From NCBI RefSeq assembly GCF_023554995.1, contig NZ_JAMJPK010000003.1:310001-374000 (forward strand): a stretch of 64,000 bases of DNA. Reading direction: 5' to 3'. Under the pieces are notes generated by a model. It saw only the letters and a list, made by a program, of their open reading frames with translations. It was not told where the DNA came from and did no database searches. Position 1 is the stretch's first letter. Every line of letters starts with the position of its first letter. Origin of the DNA: Halomonas gemina. Its GTDB lineage: Bacteria > Pseudomonadota > Gammaproteobacteria > Pseudomonadales > Halomonadaceae. The position numbers and the translations under genes were made by a program. Positions 57,818-64,000 of this stretch are shown one piece after another.

Positions 57818-58788
57818 GCTAGGGCTCCCCCTGCGTCGACGTCGTTGAGACGCCGCACGCGGGTCTGTTGTTGGAGTTGCGGGAAATCCGGGGCACGGGC
57901 ATCGCCCACGCCCACATGACGGACGGATTCGGCGGACAGCGCCGTGGCCAGGCGCAGCACCTGCTCGGGGGGATGCCCCGAGAGCACGCCGTGCAGCATG
58001 GCGGCGACCAGGGTGTCGCCTGCGCCCACGGTGCTGGCAACGTCGAGTCGCGGCGGCAGGGCCTGCCAGGCGCCGCGCCGGCTGATCCAGAGCACGCCCT
58101 CGGGGCCGGCGGAGATCAATGCCTCCTCGACGCCGTGGGCGTAGAGCCTGAGCGCCGCCCTGAGCCGGGCGTCGGCGCTCGTCAGCGGCGTGCCGGCCCA
58201 GGCGGCCAACTCCTGCTCGTTGGGCTTGACCGCCGAGGGGCCTGCCTCGATGGCCGCCGCCAGGGCCTCGCCGCTGGTGTCGACCCACACCGGCAGGTCG
58301 GCCGCGCGCAGGCGAGCGACCAGGTCGGCGAGGCCTTCGGGGGCCACCCCCGGCGGCAGGCTGCCGGCGATCACCACCGCCTCGGGACGCCGCAGCGGAT
58401 CGGCGGCGCGGTCGTCGAGCCAGTCGAGCAGTCGCTGCCAGGCCGCGTCATCGATGGCCGCCCCGGGCCCGTTGATGTCGGTGACCCGGCCGTCGGCCTC
58501 GGCGAGCTTGGCGTTGATGCGGGTCTCGCCCGGCACCCGGATGAAGGCGTCCTCCACCGCCAGGGCCTCGAAGGCGCGCAGGAAGGGGCCGTCGTTGTCG
58601 GCGCCGAGGAACCCCGAGACGCTGACCTCGTGGCCGAGCTCGACCAGCACCCGGGCCACGTTGACCCCCTTGCCGGCGGCGGCGAGGTGCGTCTCGCGGG
58701 TGCGGTTGACCTCACCCGGCACCAGGCGGGCGAGGCTCACCGAGAGGTCCAGGGCGGGGTTGAGGGTGAGCGTCATGATGCGGGCCAT
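57814..58788 (-). CDS. fruK: 1-Phosphofructokinase FruK
   Basis: A 324-residue PfkB-family kinase that converts fructose 1-phosphate to fructose 1,6-bisphosphate. It shows the N-terminal T-L-N-P-A-L-D, the A-A-G-K-G-V-N-V-A-R-V-L substrate loop, and the catalytic G-A-G-D-T near residue 258. Its ATG overlaps the fruB stop by 1 bp and its stop overlaps fruA by 4 bp. Confidence 0.95.
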   Translation of the reverse strand: MARIMTLTLNPALDLSVSLARLVPGEVNRTRETHLAAAGKGVNVARVLVELGHEVSVSGFLGADNDGPFLRAFEALAVEDAFIRVPGETRINAKLAEADGRVTDINGPGAAIDDAAWQRLLDWLDDRAADPLRRPEAVVIAGSLPPGVAPEGLADLVARLRAADLPVWVDTSGEALAAAIEAGPSAVKPNEQELAAWAGTPLTSADARLRAALRLYAHGVEEALISAGPEGVLWISRRGAWQALPPRLDVASTVGAGDTLVAAMLHGVLSGHPPEQVLRLATALSAESVRHVGVGDARAPDFPQLQQQTRVRRLNDVDAGGALA

Positions 58789-61697
58789 CAGCGCACCTCC
58801 AGGGCGTCGCGTACCGCCTCGCTGGTGGCCTGGGCCAGGGCCAGTTCGGCCTGGCGGCGCGCCTCCTCGAGGTCGAACTCGGCGAGCCGCGCCTTGACAA
58901 GCGGCACCTGGCGGGCGCTCACCGACAGCTCGTCGACGCCAAGCCCCACCAGCACCGGCACGGCAACGGCGTCACTGGCGAGCTCACCGCAGACCCCCAC
59001 CCACTTGTCCTGGGCATGGGCGGCGGTGACGGTCATCTCGATCAGCTTGAGCACCGCCGGGTGCAGGCCATCGGCCTGGGCGGAGAGCTCCGGGTGGCCG
59101 CGGTCGATGGCCAGGGTGTACTGGGTCAGGTCGTTCGTGCCCACCGAGAAGAAGTCCACCTCGGCGGCCAGGGTCGGCGCCAGCAGGGCACAGGAGGGAA
59201 CCTCGATCATCACCCCGAGCTGGACGTCGGTGGTCCGCTCGGCCTCGGGAATCTCCTCGAGCAGGCGGTCGAGGATTGCCTTGGCGGCGCGGAACTCGCT
59301 GACGTCCTTGACCATCGGCAGCATGATACGCAGCGGCCTGCCTTTTCCCGAGGGGGCTGCCACCGGGTCGCCGGCCGCAGGATCGCCTGCCGCCGCCATC
59401 AGCATGGCGCGCAGTTGGGTCTCGAGCACCTCGGGCCTGGTGAGCGCCAGGCGAATGCCGCGCAGGCCGAGGAAGGGGTTGTCCTCCTGCGGCACCGGCC
59501 AGTAGGGCAGCGGCTTGTCGCCGCCGACGTCCAGGGTTCGCGCCACCAGCGGGCGGCCGTCTAGGGCGTCCAGCGCTTCGCGGTACTCGCCGATTTGGGT
59601 CTCGAGGTCCGGCTGCTGGGCATGGGCCATGAACAGGAACTCGGTGCGCAGCAGGCCGACGCCCTCTGCGCCGCGTTCCACGGCGTCCAGGGCATGGGCG
59701 GTATTGCCCAGGTTGGCGGCCACCTCGACGCGGTGGCCGTCGCGGGTACGGGCCTCCTGGAAGCGTGCCTTCCAGGCCTCGGCCTCGCGCCGCTGGTGCT
59801 CGACCAGGCGTCGCTCTGCGGCCTCGCGGCGCTCCGTGGAGGGCGAGGGAATCACCCGGCCGCGCTCGCCGTCGAGGATCAGCTCGACGCCGTCCGCCAG
59901 GGTCAGCACTCGCCTGCCGCCCCCCACCACGGCGGGAATGCCCAATGCCCGGGCCAGGATCGCGCTGTGGGAGGTGGCCCCGCCGCGGGCGGTGAGCAGG
60001 CCGCGCACCCGGGAGGTATCGAGGCGCGCCACGTCGGAGGGCCCGACATCATCGGTGACCAGGATATAGGGGTGCGCCGGCGGCTCGGGGAGCTCGACCC
60101 GGCAAAGGATGCCCAGCACCCGCCGGCCGACGTCACGCAGGTCGGCGGCACGCTCGGCAAGCAGCCGGTCGGCGAGCATCTCCTGGGCGTGGGCGGCGGT
60201 CTCGATGGCTTCCCACCAGGCGGCCTCGGCGGAGCTGCCCTCCTGGAGCTGCTCACGGGCGGCCTCGCGCAGCTCGGGGTCACTCAACATCTCCTCGTGC
60301 ATGGAGAGGATCTGGGCGACTTCGCCGCCGCGGGCCTGCTGTACCAGGGCCTCGAGTTGCTCGGCGCCTTCGTGGATCGCCTGGTCGAGGCGACGGGCCT
60401 CGACGGCGGGGTCCTCGGCGCGCCGGGGATAGTCGAAGTGCGGCGTGCGCAGCACGAAGACCGGCGCGATGGCCAGCCCCGGCGAGGCGGACACGGCCAG
60501 ATGCGGCTCATCGGCGGGCAATGGTTCCGGCGCCGGTTCGTCGACGACCTTGGCCGTCTGCTCGCGACTCTCGTCGAAGGGCAGTACCTGCTCGCCAAGC
60601 CCCTCGGCCACGGCATTGCAGACCGCCTCCAGGGCGGCCTCGGCGCCCTCCCCCTCGGCGGAGAAGATGAGCTGCTGCCCGCGGCGCGCCCCGAGGTTGA
60701 TCACCTTGGTCAGGCTGCTGGCCGAGACCGCATCGAAGCCGCCATCGGCCAGGCGAACGCGGATCGCCAGGCCCTGGGCGCGGGCCACCTGCACCAGCTG
60801 CTTGGCCGGGCGGGCGTGCAGGCCATGGGCATTGAGCACGCGAGCCTGGCGGGTGCGGTCCGCGGCGGTTTCGCCGGCGAACCGCGCCAGCAGCGTCTCG
60901 GCATCGAGGCCATGCAGCTCGTGTGCGCTGTCGGCGTCCAGCAGGGCGAGGATGCGCTCCAGCAGGCCGCGATGGGCGTCGCCCTGGGCGGCCAGGCAGA
61001 AGACCCCGGTGACCCGCTCGCCCGCCTCCTCGAGGAGCGTATCGGCGGTCGCCAGCGACAGCGCCGGCACCTCGACGCCACGCTCGCTGCTGACCAGCCA
61101 GAGCCCCTGGCCGAGCCCCAGGGGAGCACGTTCGGCGACGCTGGCCACGAAGTCGCTGCCCACGCAGCCGGCCTGGCGCAGTCGGGCCGCCCCGGCCAGC
61201 GCCAGTTCCTGGCGGTCACGGGCGGGAAAGCCCAGGCAGAGGGTGTCGGCATCCAGGCGCGCCTCGACCACCGCCTTCGACAGCAGACCGGCGATCTCGC
61301 CGCGGGAGTCGGCGGCGGCCAGGCGCTCGGCGACGCCCTCGCGGTCCAGTACATGGGTCAGCTGGCGCAGGATGTCCAGGTGCTCATCGCTCTGGGCGGC
61401 GATGGCCACCAGCACATGCACGCGGTTGCCGTCGTGCCACTCGATGCCGGCCGGGAACTGCAGCACGCGCACGCCGGTACGACGGACATGCTGGCGGCTA
61501 TCGGGGGTGCCGTGGGGAATGGCGATGGCATTGCCCAGGAAGGTCGAGGACTGCGCCTCGCGGTCGAGCAGTCCGTCGCGGTAAGGGCGCTCGACCAGGC
61601 CCGCCTCGTGCAGGGACTCGGCGGCCTGATCCAGCGCCATGCGCCAATCATCGGCCCGGCAGTCGAGCAGGATATCGTCCTGGCGTAGGGTCAACAT
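58788..61697 (-). CDS. fruB: PTS multiphosphoryl transfer protein FruB (EIIA-HPr-EI)
   Basis: A 969-residue fusion. EIIA-Fru (about 1-150) has the phospho-His in A-I-P-H-G-T, a middle region follows, HPr (about 285-375) has His in G-L-H-A-R-P, and Enzyme I (about 405-969) has phospho-His in G-G-A-T-S-H-S-A-I. It carries phosphate from PEP to FruA, so the fructose PTS is self-contained. First gene of fruBKA. Its promoter region contains two FruR-type operators. Confidence 0.95.
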   Translation of the reverse strand: MLTLRQDDILLDCRADDWRMALDQAAESLHEAGLVERPYRDGLLDREAQSSTFLGNAIAIPHGTPDSRQHVRRTGVRVLQFPAGIEWHDGNRVHVLVAIAAQSDEHLDILRQLTHVLDREGVAERLAAADSRGEIAGLLSKAVVEARLDADTLCLGFPARDRQELALAGAARLRQAGCVGSDFVASVAERAPLGLGQGLWLVSSERGVEVPALSLATADTLLEEAGERVTGVFCLAAQGDAHRGLLERILALLDADSAHELHGLDAETLLARFAGETAADRTRQARVLNAHGLHARPAKQLVQVARAQGLAIRVRLADGGFDAVSASSLTKVINLGARRGQQLIFSAEGEGAEAALEAVCNAVAEGLGEQVLPFDESREQTAKVVDEPAPEPLPADEPHLAVSASPGLAIAPVFVLRTPHFDYPRRAEDPAVEARRLDQAIHEGAEQLEALVQQARGGEVAQILSMHEEMLSDPELREAAREQLQEGSSAEAAWWEAIETAAHAQEMLADRLLAERAADLRDVGRRVLGILCRVELPEPPAHPYILVTDDVGPSDVARLDTSRVRGLLTARGGATSHSAILARALGIPAVVGGGRRVLTLADGVELILDGERGRVIPSPSTERREAAERRLVEHQRREAEAWKARFQEARTRDGHRVEVAANLGNTAHALDAVERGAEGVGLLRTEFLFMAHAQQPDLETQIGEYREALDALDGRPLVARTLDVGGDKPLPYWPVPQEDNPFLGLRGIRLALTRPEVLETQLRAMLMAAAGDPAAGDPVAAPSGKGRPLRIMLPMVKDVSEFRAAKAILDRLLEEIPEAERTTDVQLGVMIEVPSCALLAPTLAAEVDFFSVGTNDLTQYTLAIDRGHPELSAQADGLHPAVLKLIEMTVTAAHAQDKWVGVCGELASDAVAVPVLVGLGVDELSVSARQVPLVKARLAEFDLEEARRQAELALAQATSEAVRDALEVR

Positions 61698-61775
61698 GGG
61701 TCTCTCCCGTTCGCGCGGTGACGGGCGGTGGTCGCCTCTCGCTCAGCCCTCTCGGAGAATCGCTGCACTCGCTGG

Positions 61776-61789
61776 CTGAATCGTGTCAC
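61776..61789. promoter_or_regulatory. FruR/Cra-type operator 1
   Basis: CTGAATCGTGTCAC, an imperfect palindrome centred on CG, 79 bp from the fruB start and 31 bp (three helical turns) from operator 2. Confidence 0.6.
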
Positions 61790-61806
61790 CTGTGATGCCA
61801 TTTATG

Positions 61807-61820
61807 CTGAATCGATTCAT
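61807..61820. promoter_or_regulatory. FruR/Cra-type operator 2
   Basis: Contains TGAATCGATTCA, a perfect 12-bp palindrome agreeing with the known Cra/FruR consensus, in the divergent fruB-fruR control region. Confidence 0.8.
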
Positions 61821-61914
61821 ACTGGTTGGCAAGGCCGACACCGTACGACTTTGGCAGGGGGTGCAGGGCCCGACCCGTGGCGTAGAATTCCCGCAACCTT
61901 TACCGAGGACGCTC

Positions 61915-62922
61915 ATGACACTCGCCGAAATCGCCCGCCTGGCCGGGGTCTCCCGTACCACGGCCAGCTATGTCATCAACGGCAAGGCCCGGGAGCGGCG
62001 CATCAGCCCGGAGACCATCGACCGGGTGATGGCCGTGGTGCAGCAGCACGGCTACCGGGTCGACGCCCAGGCCGCCGCGCTGCGACGAGGGGCAAGCCGC
62101 CTGCTGGGGCTGATCATCCCCGACCTGGAGAACGTCAGCTATGCGCGCCTGGCCAAGCGGCTCGAACGCGGTGCCCGGGAGGCGGGCTACCGGCTGCTGA
62201 TCGTCGGCTCCGACGACGACCCGGAGAGCGAACGCGAGCTGGCCCATGCGCTGCGCGCCCAGCGCTGCGAGGTGCTGATCACCGCCAGCTGCCTGCCCAT
62301 GGAGGACCCCTTCTATGCCGAGCTGATGGCGGCCGGCCTGCCGGTGGTAGCCGTGGACCGTGGCCTCGACCCGCATCACTTCGCCAGCGTGGTCAGCAAC
62401 GACCGCGAGGCCGCCGAGCGACTGACCCGCTCGGTGCTCGATGATGGGGTGACGCGCATCGCCTGGCTGGATGCCGTCCCGGCCCTATCGATCAGCCGGG
62501 AGCGCCGTGCCGGCTTCCAGCAGGCACTGGCCGACCATCCACCGCTGGAAGTGATCACCTGCGGCGCCCGGCGCTACGACCGCGTCGAGGGGGCCCGGCT
62601 GATGCGCGAGCTGCTCGATGGCCATGGCATGCCTGACGCCCTGGTCACCGCCTCCTACACCCTGCTCGATGGCGTCTTCGACGTGCTGCTGGAGGATGGC
62701 GGCCTGCCGCCGGCGCTGCGCCTGGCCACCTTCGGCGACAGCCGCCTGCTGGACTTCCTGCCCCTGCCGGTCAACTCCGCGGTCCAGGACCATGACCGCA
62801 TCGCCACCCTGACCCTGGCGTGTGCCCTCGCCGCCTCACGGGGCGAGTACCGACCGGGCCTGCAGGTGGTAGAGCGCCACCTGCGCTGGCGCCTTCCCGG
62901 TCGCGCCACCGTGCGGTCCTGA
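61915..62922 (+). CDS. fruR: Fructose operon repressor FruR (Cra, LacI family)
   Basis: A 335-residue LacI-family regulator with HTH T-L-A-E-I-A-R-L-A-G-V-S-R-T-T-A-S-Y-V-I-N-G, the Cra/FruR form. The family inducer is fructose 1-phosphate, made by FruA. GAGG lies seven bases before the ATG at 61915. It is divergent from fruBKA with two operators between them. The site resembling operator 1 at 50292 hints that it may reach the pentose/polyol system as well. Confidence 0.93.
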   Translation: MTLAEIARLAGVSRTTASYVINGKARERRISPETIDRVMAVVQQHGYRVDAQAAALRRGASRLLGLIIPDLENVSYARLAKRLERGAREAGYRLLIVGSDDDPESERELAHALRAQRCEVLITASCLPMEDPFYAELMAAGLPVVAVDRGLDPHHFASVVSNDREAAERLTRSVLDDGVTRIAWLDAVPALSISRERRAGFQQALADHPPLEVITCGARRYDRVEGARLMRELLDGHGMPDALVTASYTLLDGVFDVLLEDGGLPPALRLATFGDSRLLDFLPLPVNSAVQDHDRIATLTLACALAASRGEYRPGLQVVERHLRWRLPGRATVRS

Positions 62923-62926
62923 GGGG

Positions 62927-64000
62927 TCAATCGCCCGGCGTCCAGGCCTCCAGCGCCACCAGGGTCAGGGCCAGGCAACGATGCAGGGCACTCAGGGCGA
63001 GGGCCACCTCGTCCAGCAGCCCTTCCCTGCCCAGGCGCTCCAGCCGCGAGGCCAACCCGGCCACCCTCACCGCGCCGAGGCTCGAGGCCTCCCCCTTGAG
63101 CTGGTGGGCAAGGTACTCGACCCGGTGTGGCGCCCCCTCAGCCACGGCCTGCTCCAGGCCGGCCAGGTGCTCTGTCGCCTGCTGCCGGAAGAGGGCGATC
63201 AGGGCGGCCAACCCCTGCTCGCCCAGGCTCTCGCCCAGTGCCGAGAGGGTGGCGGCCTCCAGCGGCTGGTCGGCGCCCCCCTCCCCCGCCCTGGCGGCAG
63301 GACGCCCGACGGCGGGAGAGGGGCCCGCCTGGCGCAGGTGCCGCTGCAGGGTCGCCATCAGGGCATCCTGGAACAGCGGCTTGGTGAGGTAGCCGTTCAT
63401 GCCGGCCGCCAGGCAGCGTGCCTGATCCCCCCCCGGCCCGCCGGCGGTCATGGCCACCACCGGCACCTCGGCCGACCAGCCGCCGCGGGCACGCAGCCGA
63501 CGCGTGGCCTCGAGCCCATCCATGCCGGGCAACTGCACGTCCATGAAGATCAGGTCGAAGCGCTCCCGGCCCGCCAGGCGGAGCGCCGCGTTCGCCGAGT
63601 CGGCCACGCTGACCCGACAGCCGAGCCGCTCGAGCATGGCTCGGGCGACCTGCTGGTTGACCGGGTTATCCTCGACCACCAGCAGCCGGGCATCGGCCAC
63701 ACGCTGCTCGGGGGCGGTCACTGCCGCATCCGCCATTTCCTCACCGTCCTCGGCCGCGGTCAGCGGCAGCACGAACCAGAAGCGGCTACCGTGGCCCACC
63801 TCGCTCTGAAGCCCGATGCGTCCGCCCTGGGCCTCCACCAGCCGCTTGCTGATGGCCAGCCCCAGGCCAGTGCCGCCGAAGCGTCGGGCGGTGGAGGGAT
63901 CGCCCTGCTGGAAGGGCTCGAACAGCTGGGCCTGGCGGCGAGGGGCGATCCCGCCCCCCGTGTCGATGACCTCGAAGAGTACCTGCCCCTCCCCTTCATC
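62927..64000 (-). CDS. Hybrid sensor histidine kinase, C-terminal part (5' end outside window)
   Basis: At least 357 residues are visible; the N-terminus lies beyond the right edge. In order: the end of a HATPase domain (D-T-G-G-G-I and G-G-T-G-L-G-L-A-I), a receiver domain with phospho-Asp in [10 protein letters not shown], and a C-terminal HPt domain with His in L-A-H-Q-L-K-G. This tripartite phosphorelay plan is shared by BarA, ArcB and TorS-like kinases. The signal domain is not visible, so the stimulus is unknown. It is convergent with fruR, 4 bp apart. Confidence 0.9.
   Translation of the reverse strand, partial: DEGEGQVLFEVIDTGGGIAPRRQAQLFEPFQQGDPSTARRFGGTGLGLAISKRLVEAQGGRIGLQSEVGHGSRFWFVLPLTAAEDGEEMADAAVTAPEQRVADARLLVVEDNPVNQQVARAMLERLGCRVSVADSANAALRLAGRERFDLIFMDVQLPGMDGLEATRRLRARGGWSAEVPVVAMTAGGPGGDQARCLAAGMNGYLTKPLFQDALMATLQRHLRQAGPSPAVGRPAARAGEGGADQPLEAATLSALGESLGEQGLAALIALFRQQATEHLAGLEQAVAEGAPHRVEYLAHQLKGEASSLGAVRVAGLASRLERLGREGLLDEVALALSALHRCLALTLVALEAWTPGD

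Noticed and set aside
54377..57919. 1180-codon plus-strand open frame across pgi and fruA
   Set aside because: It lies antisense to two certain genes and has a compositionally odd His/Gly/Val/Leu product. High third-position GC removes stops on the opposite strand.
59595..61688. 697-codon plus-strand open frame opposite fruB
   Set aside because: Antisense to an unmistakable EIIA-HPr-EI protein; no domain and no ribosome site.

Overview
The window looks like chromosomal DNA from a Halomonas-type gammaproteobacterium (family Halomonadaceae). The evidence is high-GC coding DNA, an ectoine-degradation operon (doeA-doeB-doeX), a decayed betaine/choline transporter, and an alpha-glucoside operon whose GH13 enzyme closely resembles the Halomonas alpha-glucosidase. 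I see no tRNA, rRNA, CRISPR array, prophage or intact insertion sequence. Genus-level placement is inference.

Layout. (1) 1-5842, minus strand: a tight run of four genes, namely a nitrilase-superfamily amidase, an ATP-grasp ligase, a C45-type Ntn acyltransferase and a large PLP Orn/Lys/Arg-type decarboxylase cut by the window edge. I know of no characterised pathway with this set. It lies directly downstream of doeX. (2) 6040-8754: doeABX, turning ectoine into diaminobutyrate. (3) 9026-11999: a hydroxyacid dehydrogenase and the NAD-salvage pair pncA-pncB. (4) 12139-15205: a minus-strand electrophile-detoxification group (YghU-type GST, SDR, NemR-like TetR regulator, DJ-1/PfpI protein) with two TAGACC-type operators. 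(5) 15374-20112: a DUF3108 protein, lysine exporter LysO, and the BaeS-BaeR envelope-stress system next to a Spy-like chaperone. Both promoter regions carry TGCA every 11 bp. (6) 20226-21267: a BCCT transporter pseudogene. (7) 21381-31307: an alpha-glucoside system made of a ScrY/LamB-type porin, aglEFGAK and the LacI regulator aglR, with three similar operators.

(8) 31442-36958: a nitrilase, a cupin, and an ECF sigma/anti-sigma locus flanked by two related SAM methyltransferases. Two divergent promoters of identical architecture (GGAAC-N16-GCGTCC) sit between them. A stand-alone Hen1-type RNA 3'-end methyltransferase follows. (9) 37096-41966: exaC aldehyde dehydrogenase, an ErbR/AgmR-like regulator, a NahK-like hybrid kinase and the NO sensor NosP, recalling the Pseudomonas aeruginosa exa region. 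(10) 42764-45888: a graveyard of sugar-phosphate genes, with a pgi remnant, a broken transketolase and a transaldolase with one amber codon. (11) 45885-54312: a second sugar ABC system with an oxidoreductase, xylulokinase and aldo/keto reductase, probably for a pentose or pentitol. (12) 54317-62922: intact pgi and the fructose PTS operon fruBKA with divergent fruR and two operators. (13) 62927-64000: the C-terminal half of a hybrid kinase that runs off the window.

How it fits together. The second half is a carbohydrate-catabolism region in which alpha-glucosides, fructose and probably a pentitol feed the pentose-phosphate and Entner-Doudoroff routes. The first half handles compatible solutes, NAD and stress. 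The items most worth following are the four-gene ligase/acyltransferase/decarboxylase cluster, the self-wired ECF-methyltransferase locus, the stand-alone Hen1 enzyme, the 11-bp phased TGCA arrays, and the pgi remnant whose deletion joint maps to an 11-bp direct repeat.
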